Source: Stigmatella erecta
GTDB taxonomy: Bacteria > Myxococcota > Myxococcia > Myxococcales > Myxococcaceae
DNA length: 64,000 nt
Direction of reading: 5' to 3'
NCBI RefSeq assembly: GCF_900111745.1
Contig: NZ_FOIJ01000007.1
Location: 1 to 64,000 of the forward strand
Position numbers and translations under genes: made by a program. Below the pieces are notes generated by a model that saw only the letters and a list, made by a program, of their open reading frames with translations, ran no database searches and was not told the DNA's origin. This document shows, piece after piece, positions 7,811-16,540 of this stretch; the first letter of the stretch is position 1, and every line of letters starts with the position of its first letter.

Positions 7811-9103
7811 TTACTCCTGCTTTTCCATGGGAGGGGGGAACGCCCGGGCCAGGAGCGCTCCCATGTGCTCCACGTTGCGCCGGCTCGCCCCGGAGATCTG
7901 GCTCACCGTCTGCCGCGCTTGGGCTCCGAGCGCCCCGAGGGCTTCCGGCCGGGCCAGCAGCTCCGACACGCGGCGGTAGAGGTCCTCCGCATCCTGGACC
8001 TGGAGGCCGCCGTGGCCCTCCAGCACCTGCACGCTGTCCCGGAAGTTGTCCATGTGCGGCCCGTAGAGCACCGGCTTGCCCTGCCCCGCGGGCTCCAGGA
8101 TGTTCTGTCCGCCCCGCTTCGTGAACGAGCCCCCGACGAACACCAGGGTGGCCAGCCGGTACGCCCGCCCCAGCTCCCCCATCGTGTCGAGCACCACCAC
8201 CTGGCCGCCTTCCAGATTGCCCTTCGATCTCAGCCCCGCCGTCAGCCCCGCTTCCCGGGCCAGCCCCAGGATGCGCCCGGCCCGGTCGATGTACCTGGGC
8301 GCGACCACCAGCCGGAGCCCGGGGTGCGCCGGGAGCAAGCGGCGGTACACGGCCAGGAGCTGGGCTTCCTCGCCCTCGTGGGTGCTTCCCGCCATCAGCA
8401 CGGGGCCGCCTTCGGGCAGCCCCAGCGCCCGCCGCAGCGCCTCGTCCTCCGGGAGCGGGGCCGCCGTCAGCGCGTCGAACTTCGTGTTGCCCGTGACCCA
8501 GACGCGCGCCTCGGGCGCCCCCAGGTGCCGGGCCCTTCCGGCCTCCTCCTCCTGACGCATCAGGAACAGGTCCATGTCCCGGAGCGGGTTGCCGATCAGC
8601 GCGAAGAGCCACCGGTACTTGCCCAGGTTCTTCGGCGAGAAGCGCCCGTTGGTCAGCGCGATGCCCACGCCCTGGCGCTTCGCCGCACGGATGAGGTTGG
8701 GCCAGATCTCCGTGTACTCCAGCACCAGCAGGTCCGGCTGGATGGCCTTCACCGCCCGGCGCGTGACGCCCCACAAGTCGTAAGGGGCATACACCACCCC
8801 GTCGATCTGCTTGGCCAGCCGGTCCCTCGCCATCAGGAAGCCCGTGTTCGTCGTCGTGGAGAGCAGGATCCGGCAGCCCGGAAAGCGCTCCCTCAGCGGC
8901 CCGAACATCGGCGAGAGCGCCAGCAGGTCTCCCGCGCTCGCCCCATGGAGCCAGAGCAGCGGTCCGGGGCCCTTCGGCAGCACGCCCGGCGCGTAGAACC
9001 CCAGCCGCTGCCCCAGGCCATGGCGCGTCTTCCGGTACACCGAGAGCACCGGGAACAGGAGCGCGAAGAGCGCGTAGCTGGCGAGGATGTACAGGAGGCG
9101 CAT
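7811..9103 (-). CDS. waaA: 3-deoxy-D-manno-octulosonic acid (Kdo) transferase
   Basis: Transfers Kdo from CMP-Kdo to the lipid A precursor at the inner membrane. The protein has 430 residues, as in the family. An N-terminal membrane anchor (MRLLYILASYALFALLFPVL) precedes the GT-B domains. The family motif LLVLEYTEIWPNL (about residues 125-137) is present, as are TGNTKFD, LMAGSTHEGEE and FVGGSFTKRGGQNILEP. Oddly, the motif HxxSxGE that carries the catalytic base reads HGASAGD (residues 53-59), an Asp in place of Glu. The start is the ATG at 9103; further upstream the frame overlaps the PHP gene. Gene order supports an LPS role. Confidence 0.93.
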   Translation of the reverse strand: MRLLYILASYALFALLFPVLSVYRKTRHGLGQRLGFYAPGVLPKGPGPLLWLHGASAGDLLALSPMFGPLRERFPGCRILLSTTTNTGFLMARDRLAKQIDGVVYAPYDLWGVTRRAVKAIQPDLLVLEYTEIWPNLIRAAKRQGVGIALTNGRFSPKNLGKYRWLFALIGNPLRDMDLFLMRQEEEAGRARHLGAPEARVWVTGNTKFDALTAAPLPEDEALRRALGLPEGGPVLMAGSTHEGEEAQLLAVYRRLLPAHPGLRLVVAPRYIDRAGRILGLAREAGLTAGLRSKGNLEGGQVVVLDTMGELGRAYRLATLVFVGGSFTKRGGQNILEPAGQGKPVLYGPHMDNFRDSVQVLEGHGGLQVQDAEDLYRRVSELLARPEALGALGAQARQTVSQISGASRRNVEHMGALLARAFPPPMEKQE

Positions 9104-9123
9104 GGACGGCGCCCCGTCCTCTA

Positions 9124-10278
9124 TCAGATGCCCGCGTCCCGTGGCAGCACGCGCACCAGCCCCGGCACGATCCACGGCTTCCATTCCGAGCCGAAGAACC
9201 GCCCCGGTGCCAGCACCCAGGCTTCAATCTGGACGACGCCCTCCGAGGTCAGCTCCACCGACGTGCCGTCCTGCAGCACCCGGCCCGCCCCCCGGGCCTC
9301 CACCCGGACGCGGCCCGGCGCATGGGGCGGCAGCCGGACCCGGAGCACATCCCCCACGTGGGCCTCGCGCCGGGCCGTCACCGGGCCTTCAATCGCGAAC
9401 CCCATGGGCTCGCCCAGCGCCCGGAAGGCGCAGATCGCCTGGGTGCTCTCCAGCGCCTGGACCACCTGCGCGGCCGCGGCCTTGGGCTCCCGGGACAGGG
9501 GCTCGGACAGCGCGGCGGGCGGCAGGTACATGGCCAGGGACTGGAAGACGTCCTCGTAGCGCGGCTGCCCGTGCGCGTCGTGGGAGCAGAGAATCCGCTT
9601 CGGCCGGTCGTGGGAGAGCTCCAGCAGCTTCTCGGAGACCTCGGGCTGGGGCGTCACGAGCGTCATCACCCCGTGCACCGGGTTGATGAGGTACGCGCCC
9701 ACGGCCGGGAGCAGCCGGGAGAACGGACGGCGCACGGCATCCCGGAAGAAGGTGTCCGCCGAGTACAGCTCGAAGCCCTGGGCGCGCAGGGCGCCCTCGG
9801 GGTCTCTCCAGGGGTTCTTCTGCTGCACCGGGTGCGCGAGCACGCTGAAGCCCCCGGCGATCTCCACCGCCCTCACGCCCTCCTGCTTCGCGCGCTCCCC
9901 GTCCAGCGGCACCCGCAGGCCCAGGGCCACGAGGTGCCCGTACCGCGTGGAGATCTCCACGCCCGGCACCAGCAGCACCCCGTCCAGGTACGCAGGCTCG
10001 CGCAGGGTGAAGTCGTTGTGGTCCGTCATCACCACGAACTGGAGGCCCGCCGCCTTCGCCGCGGCCGCGACGTCCTTCTCGGTGCCACGGCCATCCGAGC
10101 GCCCGGTGTGGACGTGGAAGGCGCCGCGCGGCCACGCGGGGATTCCCGTGTGGGTGGGCACCACCGGGTAGTCCACGAAGAGGGCCGCGAAGGTGAAGAA
10201 CCCGACGTAGCCCACCCCCAGCAACACCAGCCCCACGAGCGCTCGCAGGAGCTTTCCCGCAACAACCCCCAGCCTCAT
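9124..10278 (-). CDS. Membrane-anchored PHP-domain metal hydrolase (CehA/McbA-like)
   Basis: A 384-residue protein with one N-terminal transmembrane segment (residues 10-35) and a PHP-type metallophosphoesterase domain facing the periplasm. Metal-binding motifs are FHVHTGRSDGRGT (about 54-66), TDHNDF (85-90), PGVEIST with GHLVAL, a mid-domain VLAHP and CSHDAHGQ. This pattern matches PHP hydrolases such as CehA. Its place between the MsbA-like exporter and waaA suggests a task on LPS or its lipid carrier, for example phosphate removal, but that is inference. The ATG at 10278 overlaps the exporter stop by 4 nt; a longer start at 10317 is less likely. Confidence 0.8.
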   Translation of the reverse strand: MRLGVVAGKLLRALVGLVLLGVGYVGFFTFAALFVDYPVVPTHTGIPAWPRGAFHVHTGRSDGRGTEKDVAAAAKAAGLQFVVMTDHNDFTLREPAYLDGVLLVPGVEISTRYGHLVALGLRVPLDGERAKQEGVRAVEIAGGFSVLAHPVQQKNPWRDPEGALRAQGFELYSADTFFRDAVRRPFSRLLPAVGAYLINPVHGVMTLVTPQPEVSEKLLELSHDRPKRILCSHDAHGQPRYEDVFQSLAMYLPPAALSEPLSREPKAAAAQVVQALESTQAICAFRALGEPMGFAIEGPVTARREAHVGDVLRVRLPPHAPGRVRVEARGAGRVLQDGTSVELTSEGVVQIEAWVLAPGRFFGSEWKPWIVPGLVRVLPRDAGI

Positions 10279-12062
10279 GCCGCTCCCCGCTCCGAGCCTA
10301 CCGTTTGAAGGTTCCACAGGGCCGCGTACCGGCCCCCCGCCCGCAGCAGGTCCAGATGGTGCCCGCTCTCGACGACGCGCCCCGCCTCCACCACGTGGGT
10401 GAGGTCCGCGCCCGTCACCGTCGAGAGCCGGTGGGCAATCACGAGCGCCGTCCTTCCGGGCAGCACCGCCGCCAGCGCGGACTGCACCTCGCGCTCACTC
10501 TCCGGGTCCAGGCTGCTCGTGGCCTCGTCCAGCACCAGCACCGGGGCCCGCGACAGCACTGCCCGGGCAATGCACAGCCGCTGCCGCTGGCCTCCGCTCA
10601 GCGTCACCCCGCGCTCGCCGATGCGGGTGTGGTAGCCCTCGGGCAGCGCCCGGATGAAGCCGTCCGCGTGGGCCACCCGCGCCGCGGCCTCGACTTCCTC
10701 GAGCGTCGCCTCCGGCCGCGCAAAGCGCAGGTTGTCCAGCACGCTTCCCGAGAAGAGCAGCGGCTCCTGCGTCACCAGCGCGAACTGCGCGCGCACCGTG
10801 GAGGCCAGGTACCGGTCCGCATCCACCCCGTCCAGCAGCAGGCGTCCCGACTGCGGCCGCTCGAAGCGCAGGAGCAGCGCCGCCACCGTGCTCTTGCCGC
10901 CCCCACTGGGCCCCACCAGCGCCGTCACCTTGCCCACCGGCAGCTCCAGCGTCAGCCCGTCCAACGCGCGGCGCGCGCCATAGGCGTAGTGGACGTCCTC
11001 GAACCGCAAGGACTGGGTCAGCGGGGGCGCGGCCACGGCATCGGGCGCGTCCTCCACGGGGTGGCGCAGGTCCAGCAGCGCGAAGAGCCGCTCACCGGCC
11101 GCCCCCGCCTGCATCGCGAACTGCGTCACCCGGCCCAGGTCCTTCACCGGCTGGTACACCAGGATGACCGCCGTGAGCAGCGACAGGAGCGCCTCGGGCT
11201 CCATGGCCCGCGTGGCCGCCGTGTAGGCCAGCGCCCCGGCGAGCGCCGCCGCCGCCAGCACCTCCATCAAGCCCGGCACCCCACCCCGCGCCCAGGCCGC
11301 GCTCACCACCGCCTCCTCGTGGGCCTTCGTGTGCGCCGAGAACCGCTCCAGTTCCGCCGCCTGTCCGTTGAAGGCCTGGATGGTCCGCAGCCCCCCGAGC
11401 CCCTCGTGAAGCTGGCCCGCGAGGTGCCCCAGCTGGGCCTGCCCCTCCCGCGTGCCCCGGAGCGCCTTCTTCGTGAGCCGCGAGGCCGGCAGCACCGCCA
11501 GGGGGATGACCGCCAGCATCAGCCCGCCCAGCACGGGGCTCATCGACAGCGCCACGCCCGCAAGCACGATGACCTGGAGCGAGTCGCGCAGGTAGGAGCC
11601 CACCGTGTACATCGCCGCCCACTCCACCGCGGTCATGTCCGCGGAGAAGCGGCTGAGCAAGTCTCCGGTCCGCTCGCGCGAGAGCTGGGAGGGCGACAGG
11701 GCCGTGAGGCGCAGGAACAGCTCGCGCCGCAAGTCCCGCACCACCCGCTGCGCGAACAGGCCCATGAAGTAGAACTGCCCCAGGTAGCCCACCCCCTTGA
11801 ACACCCCCACGGCGATGACCAGCACGGGGAAGCCCCAGAGCGCTGCCTCCCGGGGCAGCGTCGAGAGCCAGGGGATGGCATGCGGCCCGGAGAACCCTTC
11901 TGTCCCGCCCGAGAGCAAGAACCCCAGCGCGGGCCCCATCAGGTACGCGTAGGCCCCCGTGCCCAGCCCCAGCAACACCATGCAGCCCAGGGCCGCCCCG
12001 AGCACGCCCACGTGGGGCCTTCCGTACTGGAGCAGGCGCAGCAGCGCGGTGCCCGTGCGCAT
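10275..12062 (-). CDS. msbA: Lipid A/LPS-core ABC exporter, MsbA-like
   Basis: A 595-residue half-transporter with six predicted membrane helices (about residues 20-320) fused to an ATPase domain. Nucleotide-binding motifs are complete: Walker A GPSGGGKST (384-392), Q-loop TQEP, signature LSGGQRQR (488-495), Walker B VLVLDEATSSLD (508-519) and H-loop IAHRLSTV. MsbA dimers flip lipid A-core to the periplasmic leaflet. The best reason to call it MsbA rather than another type I exporter is its place among waaA, lpxK and core glycosyltransferases. Its ATG overlaps the previous stop by one base (TGATG). Confidence 0.86.
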   Translation of the reverse strand: MRTGTALLRLLQYGRPHVGVLGAALGCMVLLGLGTGAYAYLMGPALGFLLSGGTEGFSGPHAIPWLSTLPREAALWGFPVLVIAVGVFKGVGYLGQFYFMGLFAQRVVRDLRRELFLRLTALSPSQLSRERTGDLLSRFSADMTAVEWAAMYTVGSYLRDSLQVIVLAGVALSMSPVLGGLMLAVIPLAVLPASRLTKKALRGTREGQAQLGHLAGQLHEGLGGLRTIQAFNGQAAELERFSAHTKAHEEAVVSAAWARGGVPGLMEVLAAAALAGALAYTAATRAMEPEALLSLLTAVILVYQPVKDLGRVTQFAMQAGAAGERLFALLDLRHPVEDAPDAVAAPPLTQSLRFEDVHYAYGARRALDGLTLELPVGKVTALVGPSGGGKSTVAALLLRFERPQSGRLLLDGVDADRYLASTVRAQFALVTQEPLLFSGSVLDNLRFARPEATLEEVEAAARVAHADGFIRALPEGYHTRIGERGVTLSGGQRQRLCIARAVLSRAPVLVLDEATSSLDPESEREVQSALAAVLPGRTALVIAHRLSTVTGADLTHVVEAGRVVESGHHLDLLRAGGRYAALWNLQTVGSERGAA

Positions 12063-13966
12063 CAGCGGCCCACCTTGCGCAGCGCGGCCTTGGCCAGCTG
12101 CGACTGGGGGTTGAGCTCCAGCACCCTCAACAGCCGCTTGCGCGCCGCCGAGTCGTCCTCCAGGTCATTGTCGATGATGGCCGAGATGATGTGCGCCCGC
12201 TCCAGCTGGGGCTCCAGGGAGAACGCCCGCTTGAGCACCTTCTGAGCCGCCTTGGCCCGCTCCTTCAGCGGCCCCGTGGTGGCCAGGTACGTGGCCCACG
12301 CCAGATAGCAGTGGTACTCGGGCTCGCGCGGGTTGAGGTCCACCGCCTCCTCGAACACCTGCAGGGCCGTGCGGTAGTCCTTGCGCTTGAGGGCCGTGGC
12401 CCCCCGGCGGATGAGGATCTCCGCCTCCACGTGAATGGTGCTCACGCGCCCCGCGTTCAGGCGCGGCAGCAGGTACTGGAGGTACGCCTTGCGCTTCTCC
12501 TCCACCGAGAGCACCCGATAGGAGGCCGACAGCCGCTCCTGGACCGAGTCGAGCACGTCCTCCAGGTCCGACAAGTCGAACTCGGCGTAAGCGTCCGGGT
12601 GGAACTTCATCGCCGTCTCGTTGTAGGCGCGCTCCACCCCCTCGCCGTCCGCGGCGATGTCCAGCCCCAGGCTCCGGAAGTAGCTGCTGGTGATGATCTT
12701 CAGCGCGCCCTCGCGCAGCGCCGCCGCCGTCTCCGCCGGGAGCGGCTTGCGCTTGCGCTTGGCGAGCACCTCGGGGAACGCCGAGAGCGCCTCGCCCTCC
12801 ACCACCACCGGCGTGGGCGAGAACGTCAGCGCCCCGGTGAGCTGAAGGAACCACACCAGCGAGTACCCGCTGCGCAGGTCCCCTCGCCCGTACGCCAGCA
12901 AGTCCCTCAACAGCAGCCGGCCGTTGATCTGCATGGCGATCTTCAGGTCTTCCGTGTCCAGCCCCAGCACCGGCAGGTCCTTGCTGAAATCCGGCGAGCG
13001 CGTGGGGTACTCCCCCAGGTGCTTGCGCAGGGGGGCTGCCACCACCTTGAGCGGAAACGCCCTCCGGGCCCCTTCCAGCGCGGGCGCCAGGGCGGGAATC
13101 TCCACCGTGGCCACCTCCCGCTGGAACTCGTCTCCCGCGTAGAAGGCGAAGCGCCCCTCGCGCATTCCCACCACCTGCGCCACCCGGTCCCGGGTGTAGT
13201 CCCGGAGGATTTGCAGCAGCTCCTCGCCCGCCGCCTCCACGCCCGCGTCCGCCAGGGCCGCGCCAATCCGCAGCCCCGAGCCCAGCGCCTGGACGAGCGG
13301 CTCCGCCTGGGCCGGGGTGATGAGCTTGCGCTCCAGCAGGAAGGCGGGCAGCCCGTCCTGGGAGGAGGTGGAGTCGAAGTTCACCGCCCCGCCCCGGGCG
13401 AAGAACACCCGCCGGGAGAGCTCCCGCGAGGCCACCACCAGCATCCCATCCCGGCGCTGGCGGAAGAGCACGTGCAGCAGCGCGGGCAGCGGGTAGCCCT
13501 TGAGGTCCCCCGCCACCACCGCCGCGCGGGAGAACAGCACCTCGATGCCCGTGGTGGGCGCCACCGCCTTGGCCGCGCTCACCAGGGCTTCCAGCCGGGG
13601 TGCCAGCTCCCCGGGCTTGAGCGGATCCGGGATGTAGGCGTCCACCTTGACGTCCGCCACCGCCGCCAGGCCGCGCGCCTTGCCCAGGTGCCCCTTGTCG
13701 ATGATGGCCAGGGGGACCCGGCCGCCCTGGCGGTGGGCGCGGATGAGCTGGCCTACATGCCCTCCCTCCAGGCGAGGCAGGTCCACCGACAGCACCACGA
13801 CATCCGGATTGCCCGCCGCGAAGTGCTCCATGGCCGAGGCCGGGTCGGACACCGCCCGCACGGTGTACCCAGCTTGGGAGAGCAGTCCGGTGAGGTGCTC
13901 GAGCGTAGGAGGGTGGCTCTCGGCCAGCAGGAGCGTCTTCAAAGGCGGTCCGGAGTCTACACACAT
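12062..13966 (-). CDS. Pseudo-receiver / PATAN (DUF4388) / J-like / TPR regulator
   Basis: A 634-residue cytosolic multidomain protein. Residues 10-130 form a receiver-like domain, but the phospho-acceptor position holds Ser60 (VVVLSVDLP) and the acidic pocket reads AESH, so it is probably not phosphorylated. Residues about 145-400 resemble PATAN/DUF4388 modules (LKGYPLPALLHVLFRQRRDGMLVV, then FARGGAVNF). Residues about 425-510 look J-domain-like (YFRSLGLD...YNETAMKFHPDAY, then YRVLSVEEKRKAYLQ). The C-terminal 130 residues are TPRs (ALQVFEEAVDLNPREPEYHCYLAW). It is the first gene of the LPS operon and is divergent from lpxB. A regulatory or scaffolding role is inferred; the exact function is unknown. 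Confidence 0.8.
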   Translation of the reverse strand: MCVDSGPPLKTLLLAESHPPTLEHLTGLLSQAGYTVRAVSDPASAMEHFAAGNPDVVVLSVDLPRLEGGHVGQLIRAHRQGGRVPLAIIDKGHLGKARGLAAVADVKVDAYIPDPLKPGELAPRLEALVSAAKAVAPTTGIEVLFSRAAVVAGDLKGYPLPALLHVLFRQRRDGMLVVASRELSRRVFFARGGAVNFDSTSSQDGLPAFLLERKLITPAQAEPLVQALGSGLRIGAALADAGVEAAGEELLQILRDYTRDRVAQVVGMREGRFAFYAGDEFQREVATVEIPALAPALEGARRAFPLKVVAAPLRKHLGEYPTRSPDFSKDLPVLGLDTEDLKIAMQINGRLLLRDLLAYGRGDLRSGYSLVWFLQLTGALTFSPTPVVVEGEALSAFPEVLAKRKRKPLPAETAAALREGALKIITSSYFRSLGLDIAADGEGVERAYNETAMKFHPDAYAEFDLSDLEDVLDSVQERLSASYRVLSVEEKRKAYLQYLLPRLNAGRVSTIHVEAEILIRRGATALKRKDYRTALQVFEEAVDLNPREPEYHCYLAWATYLATTGPLKERAKAAQKVLKRAFSLEPQLERAHIISAIIDNDLEDDSAARKRLLRVLELNPQSQLAKAALRKVGR

Positions 13967-13985
13967 TTCCCTGGCGCGCTTCAGT

Positions 13986-13991
13986 TACGAT
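13986..13991. promoter_or_regulatory. Possible shared -10 element between the LPS operon and lpxB
   Basis: Only 37 nt separate the two divergent starts. TACGAT at 13986-13991 (+ strand), which reads ATCGTA on the other strand within TTATCGTA, could act as a -10 in either direction. No good -35 is seen for either gene, so this is a weak call. The two divergent units are probably controlled together. Confidence 0.25.
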
Positions 13992-14003
13992 AAGCCATTG
14001 CCG

Positions 14004-15155
14004 ATGACCGCCCCCCAGATTCTCGTCGTGACGGGCGAGGCCTCCGGCGATGCCCACGCCTCCGAGCTCGTCGCCGCCCTCCAGGCCCGCCGCCCCGATC
14101 TCCGGTTTTTCGGCATGGGAGGCGCGCGGCTGGCCTCCCACGGCGTGGAACTCCTTTATAGCGCCCAGGAGGTGTCCGTCATGGGCATCACCGAGGTGCT
14201 GCCCAAGATTCCCCGCATCCTGCAGATCCTCAAGGGGCTGGCCGAGGCCGCCGAGGCGCGCCGCCCCGCCTGCGCCATCCTGGTGGACATCCCCGACTTC
14301 AACCTGCGCCTGGCCGCCAAGCTCAAGGCCCTGGGCATCCCCGTGGCCTACTACATCTCCCCGATGATCTGGGCCTGGCGCCGGGGGCGGGTGAAGACCA
14401 TCCGCAAGCTCGTGGACCGGATGCTCTGCATCCTCCCCTTCGAGGAGGACTTCTACCGGGAGTCCGGGGTGAATGCCCGCTACGTGGGCAGCCCCGTCGT
14501 GGAGCAGGTGCCCGCCCCCCAGAGCCCCTCCACCTTCCGCGAGCGCCTGGGCCTGCGCCCCGAGGCCCCCACGCTCGCCCTGCTCCCCGGCAGCCGGATG
14601 AGCGAGGTGCGCCGGTTGCTGCCCGACATGGTGAGCGCCGCCCAGCAGCTCGCCCGCGAGCGCCCGGGCCTGCAGATCGTCGTCCCGGTGGCGCCCACCA
14701 TCCCCCGCGAGGAGGTGGTGTCCCGCTTCGAGGGCAGTGGCCTGTCCCCCACCCTCGTGGAGGGCCGTGCCCCCGAGGTGGTGGGCGCCAGCGACGCGGC
14801 CATCGTCGCCTCCGGCACGGCGGTGCTGGAGGCCGGGTTGATGCAACGCCCCCTGGTGGTCGTCTACCGCGTGTCGCTCATCACCTACTGGGTGGGCCGG
14901 ATGATGCTGAAGGTGGCCCACGTGGCCCTGGTGAACCTGCTGGCGGGCCGCCGGCTCGTGCCCGAGCTGCTCCAGGGCGACATGAAGCCCGAGCGCATCG
15001 CCGCCGAGGTCCGCCGGGTGTGGGTGCCAGGCGCACCCCGGGAGGAGATGATTCAGGGGCTGGAGGAGGTGCGCGGCCGGTTGGGCGGGCCGGGCGCCGC
15101 GGTGCGCGCGGCGGAGGCGGTGCTGGAGCTGCTGCCGCCCGCGGCCAAAGTTTGA
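14004..15155 (+). CDS. lpxB: Lipid-A-disaccharide synthase
   Basis: A GT19 enzyme that condenses lipid X with UDP-2,3-diacylglucosamine to the lipid A disaccharide. It has 383 residues, the family length. Motifs seen: ILVVTGEASGDAHASELV at the N-terminus, FFGMGGARL, VLVDIPDFNLRLA-type core (AILVDIPDFNL), YYISPMIWAW and KTIRKLVDRMLCILPFEE, and LLPGSRMSEVRRLLP. The start is the ATG at 14004; upstream codons run antisense to the divergent regulator gene. Downstream, a mannose-transferase gene and marC follow in the same direction after 39 nt. Confidence 0.96.
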   Translation: MTAPQILVVTGEASGDAHASELVAALQARRPDLRFFGMGGARLASHGVELLYSAQEVSVMGITEVLPKIPRILQILKGLAEAAEARRPACAILVDIPDFNLRLAAKLKALGIPVAYYISPMIWAWRRGRVKTIRKLVDRMLCILPFEEDFYRESGVNARYVGSPVVEQVPAPQSPSTFRERLGLRPEAPTLALLPGSRMSEVRRLLPDMVSAAQQLARERPGLQIVVPVAPTIPREEVVSRFEGSGLSPTLVEGRAPEVVGASDAAIVASGTAVLEAGLMQRPLVVVYRVSLITYWVGRMMLKVAHVALVNLLAGRRLVPELLQGDMKPERIAAEVRRVWVPGAPREEMIQGLEEVRGRLGGPGAAVRAAEAVLELLPPAAKV

Positions 15156-15194
15156 GGGTGAGGGGCGCGCCGGCTCTGCTATGTCGGCCGCGCC

Positions 15195-15899
15195 ATGAAC
15201 CGAGCGCTGGTCTGCATCCCCACCTACAACGAGGCGGAGAACATCGAACCCATCACCCGGGCGGTGCTCCTCACCGAGCCGCGGGTGGACATCCTCATCG
15301 TCGATGACAACTCGCCGGATGGGACGGGGCAGATCGCCGACAGGCTGGCGGCCCAGGAGCCCCGCATCCGCGTGCTCCACCGGGCCAAGAAGGAGGGGCT
15401 GGGCCGCGCGTACCTCGCCGCCTTCCGCTGGGCGCTGGACGCGGGCTACCCCTACATCATCGAGATGGACGCGGACTTCAGCCATGATCCGCGGCACCTG
15501 CCCACGCTGCTGGACGCGGCCGAAGCGGGCGCGGACCTGGTGCTCGGCTCGCGCTACGTGACGGGCGGGGGCACGGTGAACTGGGGCGTCGGCCGGCAGC
15601 TCATCAGCCGCGGCGGCTCGCTCTACGCGCGCTCCATCCTCGGGGTGGGCATCCAGGATTTGACGGGCGGCTTCAAGTGCTTCCACCGCCGGGTGCTGGA
15701 GGCCATCGAGCTCGGCCAGGTGCAGAGCACCGGCTACGCCTTCCAGATTGAGCTCACCTACCGCACCCTCAAGAAGGGCTTCACCGTGAAGGAAGTGCCC
15801 ATCATCTTCGAGGACCGGCGCGTGGGGCACTCGAAGATGAGCCGGAAGATCTTCCTCGAGGCGCTCACCATGGTCTGGCGGCTGCGCCTCGGCGTGTAA
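15195..15899 (+). CDS. GT2 polyprenyl-phosphate mannose synthase-like
   Basis: A 234-residue GT2 glycosyltransferase of the dolichol/polyprenol-phosphate mannose synthase (DPM1) type. It starts ALVCIPTYNEAENIEPI, has LIVDDNSPDGTG and the DxD-like EMDADFSHDP, then GSRYVTGGGTVNWG and the C-terminal FEDRRVGHSKMS. There is no C-terminal membrane domain, so it resembles the short soluble or membrane-associated enzymes. It would make mannosyl- or glucosyl-phosphoprenol, a donor for periplasmic glycosylation or LPS modification. The sugar is not provable from sequence. It follows lpxB by 39 nt. Confidence 0.88.
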   Translation: MNRALVCIPTYNEAENIEPITRAVLLTEPRVDILIVDDNSPDGTGQIADRLAAQEPRIRVLHRAKKEGLGRAYLAAFRWALDAGYPYIIEMDADFSHDPRHLPTLLDAAEAGADLVLGSRYVTGGGTVNWGVGRQLISRGGSLYARSILGVGIQDLTGGFKCFHRRVLEAIELGQVQSTGYAFQIELTYRTLKKGFTVKEVPIIFEDRRVGHSKMSRKIFLEALTMVWRLRLGV

Positions 15900-15905
15900 G
15901 GGACA

Positions 15906-16535
15906 ATGGGCGCGTACCTGACCCACTTCCTGGTCTCGCTCTCCGCGGTCTTCTTCGTGGTGGACCCCATCGGCGTGGTGCCCATCTTCCTGGCCATCAC
16001 CGCGGGGGACTCCGCCGAGAAGATGCGCCGCACCGCCCTGCGCGCCTGCCTGGTGGCCTGCGGGCTGCTGCTCTTCTTCGCCATGTTCGGCGGCATCATC
16101 TTCCAGGTGTTCGGCGTGTCGCTGGCGGCCTTCCGGATCGCCGGCGGCATCCTGCTGCTCATCACCGCGCTGGACATGCTCCGGGCCCGTCCCACCGAGA
16201 CGCGCACCAGCCGCACCGAGGAACAGGAGGGCGCCACGAAGGAGGACGTCGCGCTCGTGCCGCTGGCCATGCCGCTGCTGGCGGGCCCGGGCGCCATCGC
16301 CTCCGCCATGGTGCTCATGGCCAAGGGGGACACGCTGCTCATGTCCGTGCCCGTGCTCGCGGCCATCGTGCTGACCTTCGTGGCCAGCTACTTCATCCTG
16401 CGCGCCTCCCACCTCGTCCAGCGCGCGCTGCGCCAGTCCGGCGTCGCCATCCTGGAGCGCGTGATGGGGCTCATCCTGGCGGCCATCGCCGTGCAGTTCA
16501 TGGCCGATGGCGCGAAGGACCTGCTCGGGCGCTGA
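15906..16535 (+). CDS. MarC-family integral membrane protein
   Basis: A 209-residue membrane protein of the MarC (UPF0056) family with about six transmembrane helices in two sets of three, separated by a charged loop (RPTETRTSRTEEQEGATKED). The hallmarks FFVVDPIGVVPIFLAIT in helix 1 and VPLAMPLLAGPGAIASAM in helix 4 are present. The family function is not settled; E. coli MarC was named from its locus but is not needed for multiple resistance. It lies 6 nt after the mannose-transferase gene and converges on a lipoprotein gene with a 5-nt gap. Confidence 0.9.
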   Translation: MGAYLTHFLVSLSAVFFVVDPIGVVPIFLAITAGDSAEKMRRTALRACLVACGLLLFFAMFGGIIFQVFGVSLAAFRIAGGILLLITALDMLRARPTETRTSRTEEQEGATKEDVALVPLAMPLLAGPGAIASAMVLMAKGDTLLMSVPVLAAIVLTFVASYFILRASHLVQRALRQSGVAILERVMGLILAAIAVQFMADGAKDLLGR

Positions 16536-16540
16536 GCGGC

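Noticed and set aside
5840-9559. A 1239-codon open frame on the plus strand
   Set aside because: It runs antisense through lpxK, two glycosyltransferases and waaA. Its product is rich in Arg, His, Gln and Pro without any domain, as expected for shadow frames in high-GC DNA.
12165-16412. A 1415-codon open frame on the minus strand
   Set aside because: It crosses real genes on both strands (the regulator, lpxB, the mannose transferase and marC) and lacks domains and normal composition. It is a GC-driven artefact.
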